Notes: generated by a model not told the origin, from the sequence alone. Positions 26,388-35,775 are shown, counted from the first letter of the stretch. The stretch is 64,000 nt of DNA from PALSA-1003 sp963741315 (GCA_963741315.1 CAVUHK010000003.1:124001-188000), one strand, 5' to 3'. Translations and numbers: made by a program.

Positions 26388-27395
26388 GTGTACACCGTAG
26401 TCACTGGCGCCGCCGGCTTCATCGGCTCGAATCTGGTCAAGGCGCTCAACGCCCGCGGCGAGACGCGCATTTTCGCGGTCGACAATCTCGGTCACGACGA
26501 CAGGTTTCGCAACCTCGCCGACTGCGAAATCGCCGACTATTTCGACCAGGACGAATTCACGCGTCGGCTCTCCGATGGCGACTTCGACGACGACATCGCG
26601 GCGGTTCTGCATCAGGGCGCCTGTTCCGACACCATGGAGACCGACGCGCGCTACATGCTGGCCAACAACTACCGTTATTCGGTCACATTGCTCGAGCATT
26701 GCCAGGACAACGATATCCCGTTCCTGTACGCGTCGTCGGCGGCGGTCTATGGCGGGAGCCGGGAATTTCGCGAGGAACGCGCCTGCGAAGCGCCGCTCAA
26801 TGTCTACGGCTATTCCAAGCTGCTCTTCGACCAGTACGTGCGGCGCACGCTGCCGGAACGCACCGCGCAGATCGCCGGATTCCGCTATTTCAACGTGTAT
26901 GGCCCGCGCGAAGCGCACAAGGGACGCATGGCGTCGGTGGTTTGGCATTTTTTCAACCAGTACCGCGCGACTGGAAAGGTGCAGCTGTTCGAGGGCTCGG
27001 GCGGCTACTCCGCAGGTGAGCAGCAACGCGACTTCGTCAGCGTCGACGATGTGGTCGCGGTGAATCTCGACTTCCTCGACCATCCGCAGCGCTCGGGGAT
27101 ATTCAACCTGGGTACCGGACACGCCGCGACCTTCAACGCGGTGGCAATGGCGACGATCAATGCATGCCGGCTCGCAGACGGCTCACCGGCGATGACCTTC
27201 GACGCACTGCACCATGCGGGCTCGATCGAGTACATCGCCTTTCCTCCCGGCCTTGCGGCCAAGTACCAGAGCTTCACCCAGGCCGATCTCTCCCGATTGC
27301 GCGACGCGGGCTACGCCAGACCGCTGTCAGACGTCGCGGAAGGCATTCCGCGCTGTGTAAACGCGCTCCTTGCCCAAACCCCTGTCAACGGTTAA
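26388..27395 (+). CDS. hldD: ADP-L-glycero-D-manno-heptose-6-epimerase
   Basis: Last step in making ADP-heptose for the lipopolysaccharide inner core. It has 335 residues, the family length, from a GTG start. The NADP-binding motif is TGAAGFIGSN (about 6-15). HQGACSDTMETD is an HldD hallmark, and the catalytic tyrosine and lysine are in YGYSK (about 140-144). GGYSAGEQQRDFVSVDDVV and FNLGTGHAATFNAVA follow the family. Presence means the organism has heptose-containing LPS. Confidence 0.95.
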   Translation: MYTVVTGAAGFIGSNLVKALNARGETRIFAVDNLGHDDRFRNLADCEIADYFDQDEFTRRLSDGDFDDDIAAVLHQGACSDTMETDARYMLANNYRYSVTLLEHCQDNDIPFLYASSAAVYGGSREFREERACEAPLNVYGYSKLLFDQYVRRTLPERTAQIAGFRYFNVYGPREAHKGRMASVVWHFFNQYRATGKVQLFEGSGGYSAGEQQRDFVSVDDVVAVNLDFLDHPQRSGIFNLGTGHAATFNAVAMATINACRLADGSPAMTFDALHHAGSIEYIAFPPGLAAKYQSFTQADLSRLRDAGYARPLSDVAEGIPRCVNALLAQTPVNG

Positions 27396-27481
27396 CATCG
27401 CGCGGCCGTTTTAGGGACCGGCGACTACTGGCGCGATAGACGCCTGTGGGGACGAAGCACATTTTCCGTTTCGGAGGGGTC

Positions 27482-28312
27482 ATGAAAAGATTCATATTGC
27501 TGCTGATCACGCTGCTGTTCTCGGCGTTTGCATTGGCGGCGGTCAATATCAATACCGCAACCAAGGAACAGCTCGACGCGCTGCCGGAAATCGGTCCGGT
27601 CAAAGCGCAGGCGATCATCGATTACCGTACCAAGAACGGGCCGTTCAAGACGCCTGAAGACATCATGAAGGTCAGCGGCATCAAGGAAGGTACGTTCGCC
27701 AAGATCAAGGATCAGATTGCGGTCAGCGGCGCGACGACCGCGGCTCCGGCCGCACCGGCCAAAGCCGAGCCCAAGGCGGCCGCACCCGCAGCGGCGCCAG
27801 CTCCAGCACCGGCGGCACCTGCAGCCGCAACTACCGCAGCACCTGCGGCCAAGGCGGCGGCAACGCCTGCCCCGGCAGCAGCGCCCGCACCTGCGGCGCC
27901 CGCTGCCAAGGCTGCGCCGGCCGCTGCAGCCGCCCCCGCGGCCGCAGCTCCTGCTGCCAAGGCCGCTGCACCCGCCGCTGCCCCCGCCAAGGAAATGACC
28001 AAGGCCGAGAAAGCGAAGGCGGACAAGGAAGCCAAGGCCGAAAAGGCAAAGGCTGACAAGGAAGCCAAGGCCAAGGCCAAGGAGGACGCGGCGAAGGCGG
28101 AAAAGGCGAAGAAAGATGCGGCCGATGCCGACGCCAAGGCGAAGAAGGATGCCAAGGCCGCCGAGGCGAAAGCCAAGAAGGAAGCCGCCGCGAAGAAGTC
28201 TGCTCCGGCGGACGACAAGGCAAAGAAGTCCACGACCGCCAAGGACGCGCCGGCCGCAAAGGATACGGCCGCCAAGGACACCAAGGCCGCCGACACCAAG
28301 GCCACCAAGTAA
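27482..28312 (+). CDS. Exported ComEA-like helix-hairpin-helix protein with histone H1-like tail
   Basis: Protein of 276 residues in three parts. A signal peptide (MKRFILLLITLLFSAFALA) is followed by a ComEA-type HhH domain (20-80: VNINTATKEQLDALPEIGPVKAQAIIDYR, with GIKEGTFAKIKDQI). Residues 85-175 are almost only Ala, Pro and Lys (APAAAPAP), and 175-276 form a Lys/Ala/Glu/Asp-rich stretch (EKAKADKEAKAEKAKAD) like histone H1 or AlgP tails. Short ComEA-like proteins in betaproteobacteria usually stop after the HhH. The signal peptide implies periplasmic DNA contact; a DNA-uptake or eDNA-binding role is inferred. GAGGGG stands before the ATG. A terminator follows at 28331. Confidence 0.8.
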   Translation: MKRFILLLITLLFSAFALAAVNINTATKEQLDALPEIGPVKAQAIIDYRTKNGPFKTPEDIMKVSGIKEGTFAKIKDQIAVSGATTAAPAAPAKAEPKAAAPAAAPAPAPAAPAAATTAAPAAKAAATPAPAAAPAPAAPAAKAAPAAAAAPAAAAPAAKAAAPAAAPAKEMTKAEKAKADKEAKAEKAKADKEAKAKAKEDAAKAEKAKKDAADADAKAKKDAKAAEAKAKKEAAAKKSAPADDKAKKSTTAKDAPAAKDTAAKDTKAADTKATK

Positions 28313-28330
28313 TCGGGTCGAGCTTCTCGC

Positions 28331-28361
28331 AAACCCCGCCCATGTGGCGGGGTTTGTTTTT
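28331..28361 (+). terminator. Rho-independent terminator after the HhH protein
   Basis: Ten-base-pair stem AAACCCCGCC/GGCGGGGTTT, five-base loop CATGT, then GTTTTT. It closes the transcript ending at 28312. Confidence 0.9.
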
Positions 28362-28458
28362 GTGCAGTCGTATCCGGCAGTGACGACGATAGCACTCGCA
28401 GCACGAGGCGCGAGCGTCGTCAGTTACAATTGGCCTCGCATCGAATGATTCGCGTCCC

Positions 28459-29346
28459 GTGTACAAGACCATCGAAGACACCGTCGGCAACACGCCGCTG
28501 GTTCGGCTGCAGCGGTTGCCGGGCCGGACGACCAACGTCGTCCTCGCCAAGCTAGAGGGGAACAATCCGGCGGGATCGGTCAAGGACCGGCCGGCCTTGT
28601 CGATGATTGTCGAGGCCGAAAAGCGCGGCCAGATCAAGCCCGGCGACACGCTGATCGAAGCGACCTCCGGCAACACCGGCATCGCGCTGGCGATGGCGGC
28701 GGCGATGCGCGGCTATCGCATGATTCTGATCATGCCCGAGCACCTGTCGGTGGAACGACGGCAGACGATGCGCGCGTTTGGCGCGGAGATCGTCCTGACA
28801 CCCAAGGCCGGCGGCATGGAAAGCGCGCGCGACATTTCCGAGAAGATGCGCGACGAAGGCAAGGGTGTCATCCTCGATCAGTTCGCCAACCCCGACAATC
28901 CGCTGGCGCACTACCGCGGCACCGGCCCCGAGATCTGGCGGGATACCGACGGCCGGATCACCCATTTTGTGTCAAGCATGGGCACGACTGGCACGATCAT
29001 GGGCACCGGTCGCTTCCTCAAGGAAAAAAATCCCGCCATCAAGATCATCGGCTGCCAGCCCGACGAGGGCTCGCAGATACCCGGTATTCGCAAGTGGCCC
29101 GAGGCGTACCTCCCGAAGATATACGACGCCAAACGGGTGGACGAAGTCCTGTCGGTCTCGCAAGCCGACGCCGAGGACATGGCGCGCGCGCTGGCGCGCG
29201 AAGAGGGCATTTTCGCCGGCATTTCTTCCGGCGGCGCGTGTGCGGTGGCGCTGCGCGTTTCGCGCGAGGTGCACGACGCCACCATCGTATTCATCGCCTG
29301 CGACCGCGGCGACCGTTACCTGTCGACCGGCGTGTTCCCGGGCTAG
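28459..29346 (+). CDS. cysM: Cysteine synthase B (O-acetylserine sulfhydrylase)
   Basis: PLP enzyme making cysteine from O-acetylserine and sulfide or thiosulfate. 295 residues. The PLP lysine is in NNPAGSVKDRPA (K42). TSGNTG binds PLP phosphate and substrate. The sequence ERRQTMRAFGAEIVLTP and the short C-terminus ending STGVFPG are CysM-like rather than CysK-like. The start is GTG. The exonuclease gene begins 23 bases downstream. Confidence 0.94.
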   Translation: MYKTIEDTVGNTPLVRLQRLPGRTTNVVLAKLEGNNPAGSVKDRPALSMIVEAEKRGQIKPGDTLIEATSGNTGIALAMAAAMRGYRMILIMPEHLSVERRQTMRAFGAEIVLTPKAGGMESARDISEKMRDEGKGVILDQFANPDNPLAHYRGTGPEIWRDTDGRITHFVSSMGTTGTIMGTGRFLKEKNPAIKIIGCQPDEGSQIPGIRKWPEAYLPKIYDAKRVDEVLSVSQADAEDMARALAREEGIFAGISSGGACAVALRVSREVHDATIVFIACDRGDRYLSTGVFPG

Positions 29347-29369
29347 AACAGCGCGCGCCGGCGGCATTC

Positions 29370-30156
29370 ATGACTCCGACGCTCGTTTTCGATATCGAGA
29401 CGATCCCTGATGTCGCGGGATTGCGTGTCCTGCATCGCCTGCCGGCGACGCTCGCGGACGCCGACGTGCTGGCCTGGGCATTGCAGCAACGGCGCGCCGC
29501 GACCGGTAGCGACTTCATGCCGCTGTATCTGCAGCGCGTCGTCGCGATCGCCTGTGCCATGCGCGAGGGCAACAACTTTCGCGTGTGGTCGCTGGGCGAA
29601 GCGTCCGATCCCGAGCCCGAGTTGATCCGCCGCTTCTACGACGGCATCGATCGCTACACGCCGCAACTGGTGTCGTGGAACGGCGGCGGCTTCGACCTGC
29701 CGGTGCTCAACCATCGCGCGACTCATCCACGGCGTCACCGCGGCCAAGTTCTGGGACTGGGGCGACGAGGATCGCGAGTTCAAGTGGAACAGTTACCTCG
29801 GCCGCTATCACACGCGCCATCTCGATCTCATGGACGTGCTGGCGATGTACCAGCCGCGGGCGAGTGCCGGCCTCGACGCGATGGCGCGACTGTGCGGCTT
29901 CCCGGGCAAGCTGGGCATCGACGGCAGCCAGGTGCACGCGGCATTTGCCGCTGGAAAACTCGACGAGATCAGGCGCTACTGCGAAACCGACGCGATGAAC
30001 ACCTACCTGCTTTACCTGCGCTTTCAGTTGTTGCGCGGGACGCTCTCGGCGGGCGAATACGCGGCGGAGGTATCACTGGCACGCGCGAAGATCGCTGCGA
30101 CGGCGCAGCCGCACTGGCAGGAATTCATCGCGGCGTGGGACGCGAACGCAGCTTAG
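29370..30156 (+). CDS. DEDDy-type 3'-5' exonuclease, PolB-like (one frame break)
   Basis: RNase H-fold exonuclease of about 261 residues. Exo I motif VFDIETIPD carries the first D and E (D8, E10). WNGGGFDLPVL is Exo II. The sequence then changes frame near 29722: removing one A from GCGACTCATCC gives NHRALIHGVTAAKFWDWGDED, which continues through HLDLMDVLAMYQPR to Exo III YCETDAMNTYLLYLR (YxxxD). All acidic residues of the DEDDy set are therefore present in the joined product. Such stand-alone PolB-exonuclease-like proteins are widespread in betaproteobacteria, but their in vivo role is unclear. Confidence 0.85.
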
Positions 30157-30199
30157 ACACCGCCACTCTCGAACGGTAGCAGAGACGGCGCGATGGAAA

Positions 30200-31375
30200 C
30201 TATGCGCGCAATATTGGCACCGACGCGAACCGCCCGCCGAGCGGTCCCTGCGACGGCACGCCCCACCAGCGATCGAGCACGGTGGCGTACACGCTGCGAA
30301 AGTCGATGGCGTAGCCGGGATTGCCATCGCCGGACAGGCGATCGAGCGCCGGTTGCTCGCCGTAGAGTCCGCCCGCGACGCGTCCGCCGAGCGCGAAATG
30401 TACGCTCGACGTGCCATGGTCCGTGCCGTTGGAGAGATTTTCCTTGGGCCGCCGGCCGAATTCCGCGTAGGTCAAAAGCAGCGTGCTGTTCCACTTGTCG
30501 AGTTCGTCGAGCGCGCCCTTGAGCGCGACGATGCCGCTGGCGAGTTCGCCGAGCAGCCGGGCCTGCGTGCCAGGCTGGCCGCTGTGGGTGTCGAAGCCGC
30601 TGAGGGTGACCCGCACGACCGCGACGCCGGCCTGATTGGCGATCACCTGCGCGGCGGTGCGCATGGCGTTGCCGAAACCGGTCGCCGGAAATTCGGTGCG
30701 AAACACCCGGTTGGCCGACAAGTGCGAAGCAGCCTGCAGGATGTCCGACTCGACCTTGAGAATGTGCTTCAAGGCCTTGTTGTTCGACTGACCTTCAAGC
30801 GTTGCCAGTCTCGCCTGGCGCAGAAACTGCTCGGTGTTGGCGAGCGCGATGGCGCGTGTTCCGCCTCCGGCCAGCGGACCGAGATCAGGCGAACCGATGA
30901 GCACGCCGTCGGCGACAAAGCTTGCCGGCGTCGGCACGGCACCAAAGGTGCGGGTCAACCAGCCATCCTGCAGATAGTCCTGACTCTTCGATGCCGTGTC
31001 CCAGATTTCGATCGAGCGGAAATGCGAGAGATTGGGCTCGGGGTAGCCCACGCCTTGCAGTACGGCAAGTTCGCGACTCTTCCAGAAGGGCAGCAACGGT
31101 TCGAGGGCGGGGTGCAGGCCGACGCTGTCGCTCAGCGCGACGACCTGTTCGCGCGGGATCGCCAGTTTGGGGCGCAATGCGTAGTACGACGGATTGGCGA
31201 ACGGCACCACGGTGTTGAGGCCGTCGTTGCCGCCCTTGAGCTCGATGAGCACCAGCAGGTTACGGTAGTCAGCGCCGGCCGGTGCGGTCGCCCACGCAAG
31301 ATTCGCCATTGCGCCCGCGGGCAGCGAGACCAGCGGGGCCGATGCGGCGAGCCTGAGAAAGTTGCGACGATCCAT
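30200..31375 (-). CDS. Tat-exported DUF1501 protein
   Basis: Secreted protein of 391 residues. The twin-arginine signal DRRNFLRLAASAPL begins at residue 2. The DUF1501 fold belongs to the alkaline-phosphatase/sulfatase superfamily: IELKGGNDGLNTVVPF near the N-terminus, LSHFRSIEIWDTAS, FDTHSGQPGTQ, and TYAEFGRRPKENLSNGTDHG near the C-terminus supply Asp/His candidates for metals. The start at 31375 was chosen for its GGGAG at eight bases; an ATG at 31393 would overlap the DUF1800 stop (ATGA). DUF1501 and DUF1800 proteins nearly always come as a pair, as here. Substrate unknown. Confidence 0.85.
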   Translation of the reverse strand: MDRRNFLRLAASAPLVSLPAGAMANLAWATAPAGADYRNLLVLIELKGGNDGLNTVVPFANPSYYALRPKLAIPREQVVALSDSVGLHPALEPLLPFWKSRELAVLQGVGYPEPNLSHFRSIEIWDTASKSQDYLQDGWLTRTFGAVPTPASFVADGVLIGSPDLGPLAGGGTRAIALANTEQFLRQARLATLEGQSNNKALKHILKVESDILQAASHLSANRVFRTEFPATGFGNAMRTAAQVIANQAGVAVVRVTLSGFDTHSGQPGTQARLLGELASGIVALKGALDELDKWNSTLLLTYAEFGRRPKENLSNGTDHGTSSVHFALGGRVAGGLYGEQPALDRLSGDGNPGYAIDFRSVYATVLDRWWGVPSQGPLGGRFASVPILRA

Positions 31376-31389
31376 CGTCGGTCTCCCGG

Positions 31390-32943
31390 TCATTTCAGCT
31401 GATAGGTTACGTCGAGAACGATGCCGCGCACCAGCGCCAGCGGCTCGCTGTTCGGATCGGGAGGCAATTGCGGTGCGGTCGCGAGCAGCAGGCGGCTCGC
31501 GACGCTGCTGCGGCGCGCCGGATCGGCGTTGGCCCCAAACTGCGCGAACCACGACTTGCTGTCGAACTCGATGCTGGTGACGCCGCGATCCATGGCGCGA
31601 CGGAACTGCGCCTGGCGAACCTTCTCGTCGTCCTGCGCGCCGTTGGGTGCGATCGCCTGTTTCGGGGCCGGTTTGTCGATGGTCGAATCTCCAGTCGCGG
31701 CCATCGTTGCCGTGCCCGCTTCATCGACACGAAAAACGCGGTCGAGAAACTGCTTGCGCGCCAGCAGCGTGGTGGAGTTGATCCACGTGTCCTGTCCGGG
31801 CCAGCCTTTGACGTTGGGCGGAGAGAACAGGTTCTGCCCCATGCCGGCTGCAGCGACTGCGAAGGGCAACGTCTGGCCAGGCTTGAGGTCGAACTGGCGC
31901 AGCGTACCCACGACCAGCTCGATCGGCGACTTGACCAGCGTCGCGCGATTTTGCGGTGCATAGAAGGCGTTCGAGGTCAGCAGGCCGTAGAGCGCCACCT
32001 TGACGTCGTAGCGCGCATCGCGAAACTGGCGCGCGATGCGCTTGACCTCGGCCTCTTCGGGCTCCGGCGAGACGAATTCGCGCCACAGCTTGCGAGTGAT
32101 GAATTCGGCGGTCTGCGGCTGCGCGAGCAGTATGTCTAGCACCTGGTCGCCGTCGAAATTGCCGCTCTTGCCGAGCACGGTCTTGGTGCTGTAGTCGTGG
32201 ATGAACGGCCGGAACAGAAACTGCCCCGTGGCGCGATCGAGACTCCAGCCGGTGAACGCGCGCGCCGCTTCCTTGACGTCCTGTTCGCTGTAGTTGCCTT
32301 CGCCGAGGGTGAACAATTCCATCACTTCGCGCGCGAAGTTTTCGTTCGGCGTGCCCTTGCGGTTTTGCGCGCTGTCGAGATAGATGACCATCGCCGGATC
32401 ACGGCCGACAGCGTGCAGCAATTCGCCGAAATTGCCGAGCGCGTTGGCACGCAGCGTGACATTCTGGCGATACATCAGCTCGGCGAGCTTGACCTTCTGC
32501 TGGCTGGAAACGAAATGGTTGTGCCAGAAGAGCGTCATTCGCTCGGTGAGCGGCGAAGGTGTATCGAGCATTTCGCTCACCCACCACGCGCGCAGCTGCA
32601 GCCCCTCGCGGAGCTGTTCCTGCTGGAACATCTTCTTCTCCGCTTCGGTGGCTTTTTCTCCGGCGCGCGGATAGCGCAACGGTCCCGTGTCGGCGGTCCA
32701 TGCCGGCGGCGGGGTAAGCGCGATGGTGCGCGTATCGGCGAGGAGCTTGCGCGCAGCCTGTTCGCGGGTCAGGCCGGCAAAGCGCTCGACTTCGGCCTGG
32801 CTGGCGCCAAATCCCGTGCGGTTGAGCAGATGTCGGGCGTCGTCGTAGCCGAGTACCGACGGGACATAGGTCCCGGACTGGACCGGTGCGGCGACCACGA
32901 CCGTCGCCAACGCCAAACCAATTGCCGCGAGCGCACTACGCAT
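31390..32943 (-). CDS. Exported DUF1800 protein
   Basis: Protein of 517 residues with a Sec-type signal peptide (MRSALAAIGLALATVVVAAPVQS). The DUF1800 family is marked by DARHLLNRTGFGAS near the N-terminus, MTLFWHNHFVSS, NENFAREVMELFTLGEGNYSEQDVKEAARAFTGW and NVKGWPGQDTWINSTTL. Its function is unknown; it is genetically tied to the downstream DUF1501 protein and the two probably act together outside the inner membrane. The start at 32943 is where the signal peptide begins; the long upstream frame has no homology. Stop at 31390 is 15 bases ahead of the partner. Confidence 0.87.
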   Translation of the reverse strand: MRSALAAIGLALATVVVAAPVQSGTYVPSVLGYDDARHLLNRTGFGASQAEVERFAGLTREQAARKLLADTRTIALTPPPAWTADTGPLRYPRAGEKATEAEKKMFQQEQLREGLQLRAWWVSEMLDTPSPLTERMTLFWHNHFVSSQQKVKLAELMYRQNVTLRANALGNFGELLHAVGRDPAMVIYLDSAQNRKGTPNENFAREVMELFTLGEGNYSEQDVKEAARAFTGWSLDRATGQFLFRPFIHDYSTKTVLGKSGNFDGDQVLDILLAQPQTAEFITRKLWREFVSPEPEEAEVKRIARQFRDARYDVKVALYGLLTSNAFYAPQNRATLVKSPIELVVGTLRQFDLKPGQTLPFAVAAAGMGQNLFSPPNVKGWPGQDTWINSTTLLARKQFLDRVFRVDEAGTATMAATGDSTIDKPAPKQAIAPNGAQDDEKVRQAQFRRAMDRGVTSIEFDSKSWFAQFGANADPARRSSVASRLLLATAPQLPPDPNSEPLALVRGIVLDVTYQLK

Positions 32944-33047
32944 GGCTGCTCCCCGTGCTGGCTCCCCTTCAGGGAGCGCGTGTACGCCTACAACGATCCA
33001 CAGTAGCCGGCTGTTGACGACGCAACGAAGGGCTTTGTAACCGCCTG

Positions 33048-33902
33048 CTACAGGTTCACGCTGCCGCTGCCGAGTTCGATTGCCCTGCCGGAGACGAAAA
33101 TCGTGCCGGCGGCGTCGACCGTCAGTCCCAGATGGCAACGCCGGCTGACGGACTCGCCCTGGGAAAGCGCCAGGGTCTGCGGTCGTGGTGCCCCGGTGGC
33201 GACGAGCCAGCCACCGAGGTTGGCGCACGCCGAACCGGTGCCCGGATCCTCGATCATCGCACCGTGCTTGGGAAAGAAGAACCGGCACAGCACTTTGCCG
33301 GGCCCGTCCGCGACCCAGATGTAGGCCATGGCGCGCGCGCTGGCGCCATCGCTGGAGACGTTGCCGAATTTCATAACCAGTGCCGGATTCGGTGCGGCGC
33401 GGCGCACAGCCTCGCTGCTGACAAGTGGAATCACAAGTTGTTCGCTACCGGTATCGACCCAAAGCGGTTGGGCGCCGAGATCGCTGGCGCGAAGTCCGAG
33501 CATCGCCGCGAGGTCTTCGCCACTGGCATCCACCTTGCGCGTGCGTGGCGACTTGGCCTGCAACGTCCAGCGATCGCCTTGCGCAGTCACCGGCACGATA
33601 CCCGCGCGCATTTCCAGCGTCAGCGAGTCGCCGGCATGGGTGAGCGCACGCACGACCTGCGCGCTGCCCAGCGTCGGGTGTCCCGCGAACGGCATTTCGA
33701 AGGTCGGCGTGAAGATGCGCACGCGCGCGGTGGCGACTGTCGACGGCAGGATGAACGTTGTTTCCGAAACATTGAATTGCAGCGCGAGCGCCTGCATGGT
33801 CGCGTCGTCGAGACCGCGGCCATCTTCGAAGACCGCCAGCGGATTGCCGCCGAGGCGCTCCTCGGCGAAGACGTTGACGATGCGAAATTTGTAATCTGGC
33901 AC
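33048..33902 (-). CDS. PhzF family isomerase/epimerase
   Basis: Protein of 284 residues with the two-lobed diaminopimelate-epimerase-like fold. The PhzF catalytic glutamate is E47 in NVSETTF. ERLGGNPLAVF near the N-terminus, FAGHPTLGSAQV, and the C-terminal EDPGTGSACANLGGWL are conserved family blocks. Phenazine operon genes are absent, so this is one of the many PhzF-like enzymes with unknown substrate. It is followed on the same strand by nothing close; the upstream mnmH gene stops 13 bases before its start, suggesting co-transcription in the order tesA-mnmH-phzF-like. Confidence 0.88.
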   Translation of the reverse strand: MPDYKFRIVNVFAEERLGGNPLAVFEDGRGLDDATMQALALQFNVSETTFILPSTVATARVRIFTPTFEMPFAGHPTLGSAQVVRALTHAGDSLTLEMRAGIVPVTAQGDRWTLQAKSPRTRKVDASGEDLAAMLGLRASDLGAQPLWVDTGSEQLVIPLVSSEAVRRAAPNPALVMKFGNVSSDGASARAMAYIWVADGPGKVLCRFFFPKHGAMIEDPGTGSACANLGGWLVATGAPRPQTLALSQGESVSRRCHLGLTVDAAGTIFVSGRAIELGSGSVNL

Positions 33903-33914
33903 TTGGTAACTCCT

Positions 33915-35009
33915 CTAGTTGCTGGCGACACGCTCGCGCGCGTCGATGCGTGAACGCAGGTCGTGCGCGAGGGTGGCAAAGGCGCTGCCCGACGCGTCGG
34001 GTACGTCGATGGTCAGGCCGGGGCCGGTCGCCGGAAAATTCGCACGTAGCGATCGGCTGTAGGCAGGGTCGTAGTGGCGCTCGAGCAATTCGCCAACCAA
34101 CGCGTCCCAGTCGCCTTCCTGTGCCAGCGCCGACCAATGCGCCAGCGTCGCCTTTCCATGCAGAAGCACCAGGGGCTGCAGGCATTCGTCGAGTCGTGTC
34201 GCCTCGCCGATGAAGTGTGCGTACTCTTCCTTGAGCAATCCCACCCGCTGTGCGAGCGGCGTGCGCAACGTGATCGCGCGACCCGAACGCATGGCGGCGA
34301 GCAGTGCGTCGGGTAGCTGCAACATGCCGACGCGCCTGCTTTCGGATTCGACGAACACGGGACGCGTGGGATCGAGACGCTCCAGCGCACAGTAGAGCTG
34401 ACTCTCGAATGCCTTCTGCGAGGGTTGCGGCGCGTTCGGCCATCCGCCCAGAAGCGAGCCACGATGGCGTGCCAGGCCTTCCAGATCGAGCGTTTGCGCG
34501 CCATCCGAAGTCAGTGCCGCCAGCAGCCGGCTCTTGCCCGACCCCGTGAGCCCGCAGACGACGACGAATTCGAAGGCGGCCGGACGAGTCGTGAGCTCAG
34601 CCACAACGTGCCGTCGCCAGCTCCGATAGCCGCCGTCGAGCTGCATGGCGCGCCAGCCGACTTCGTTGAGCACATGCGCGAGCGCGCGGCTGCGCTGGCC
34701 GCCGCGCCAGCAATAGACCAGCGGCTTCCAGTCGCGGGGCTGGTCGGCGAACAGCGTTTCGAGCATCGCGCCGATGCGTCTCGCCACGATGGCCGCGCCC
34801 AGTCGACGCGCGGCGAAGGGCGACGCGGCGTAGAGCGTGCCGACCCGCGCACGTTCGATGTCGTCGAGCACCGGCGCGTTGATCGCACCCGGAATGTGAT
34901 CCATCGCGAATTCGGCGGGGCTGCGCACGTCGATGCGATCTGGAAACTCCGAAAGCGCCCCGATCGCGACTCGCTGGCTGTTGACCTGCCGGTCGTTGCT
35001 GGCGTTCAT
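33915..35009 (-). CDS. mnmH: tRNA 2-selenouridine synthase
   Basis: Replaces sulfur by selenium in the wobble 2-thiouridine of Lys, Glu and Gln tRNAs, using selenophosphate. 364 residues. An N-terminal rhodanese domain has catalytic C100 in VYCWRGGQRS. A P-loop domain follows with GLTGSGKS at 153-160 and DLEGLARHRGSLLGG. Activity requires selenophosphate from SelD, which is not in the window. The start overlaps the tesA stop by four bases (ATGA), so it is translationally coupled to a lipase gene with which it has no obvious functional link. Confidence 0.93.
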   Translation of the reverse strand: MNASNDRQVNSQRVAIGALSEFPDRIDVRSPAEFAMDHIPGAINAPVLDDIERARVGTLYAASPFAARRLGAAIVARRIGAMLETLFADQPRDWKPLVYCWRGGQRSRALAHVLNEVGWRAMQLDGGYRSWRRHVVAELTTRPAAFEFVVVCGLTGSGKSRLLAALTSDGAQTLDLEGLARHRGSLLGGWPNAPQPSQKAFESQLYCALERLDPTRPVFVESESRRVGMLQLPDALLAAMRSGRAITLRTPLAQRVGLLKEEYAHFIGEATRLDECLQPLVLLHGKATLAHWSALAQEGDWDALVGELLERHYDPAYSRSLRANFPATGPGLTIDVPDASGSAFATLAHDLRSRIDARERVASN

Positions 35010-35647
35010 GGTCCCTTGGCCGGCGCGCTCAACATCGGCTTGAGTTCGCGCCAGATGGTGTCGAGCATCTTCGGTTGTGCCGCGGCAGCCGGGTGAAAGC
35101 GATCGGCCTGAAACATGGTTTCCTCGGCCGCGAAGCCATCGAAGATGAACGGCACCAGCGCGACCTTTCGCGGTTTGGCGACCTCGGCGAAGCTCGCGTC
35201 GAAGCGTTGCACATACGCCGGACCGTAATTGGGTGGCATGCGCATGCCGATCAGCAACACCTTCGAGCCGTTTTTTTCTGCGGCGCCGATCATCGCATCG
35301 AGATTCTGGCGCATGACTTCGACGCTGCTGCCGCGCAGGCCGTCGTTGCCGCCAAGCTCGACGATCGTGATCGCCGGGCGATGCTGCGCCAGCAAGGCGT
35401 CGAGCCGCGCGCGACCACCGGCGGTCGTATCGCCGCTGATGCTGGCGTTGACTACGGTGTAGGGATAGTGCGCGGCGGTGAGCCGGCTTTGCAGCAACGA
35501 CACCCATCCGGCGCCCGCGGGCAGACCATAACCCGCCGAAATGCTGTCGCCGAGCACCAGGATGACCTTGCCCACGGGCGCGGCAGCGTGCGCGCTGAAT
35601 AATGCGAACGCCAGCAGCAGGGCAACGATCGAGCGTCTCGTGAGCAT
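35006..35647 (-). CDS. tesA: Periplasmic SGNH esterase/thioesterase TesA
   Basis: Acyl-CoA thioesterase I/lysophospholipase L1/arylesterase of 213 residues. Signal peptide MLTRRSIVALLLAFALFSAHA. Block I is GDSISAGYG with nucleophile S35; GGNDGLRG carries the oxyanion Asn; the catalytic Asp and His are D182 and H185 in DRFHP. It is divergent from ybbA-ybbP, exactly as in E. coli (tesA-ybbA-ybbP), and the shared gap of 211 bases holds a structured element. Confidence 0.93.
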   Translation of the reverse strand: MLTRRSIVALLLAFALFSAHAAAPVGKVILVLGDSISAGYGLPAGAGWVSLLQSRLTAAHYPYTVVNASISGDTTAGGRARLDALLAQHRPAITIVELGGNDGLRGSSVEVMRQNLDAMIGAAEKNGSKVLLIGMRMPPNYGPAYVQRFDASFAEVAKPRKVALVPFIFDGFAAEETMFQADRFHPAAAAQPKMLDTIWRELKPMLSAPAKGP

Positions 35648-35775
35648 GGTGGGGTGCGTTGCGACGTGTGCGTCGTTGCGCCATTCTACTGGACCGGCTC
35701 GTGACTGCCCTATTCCGGGTGCGGTGAAGCGACACGTTACAATGGAGTTGATTAACGCAGCTTGATTTGCATATC

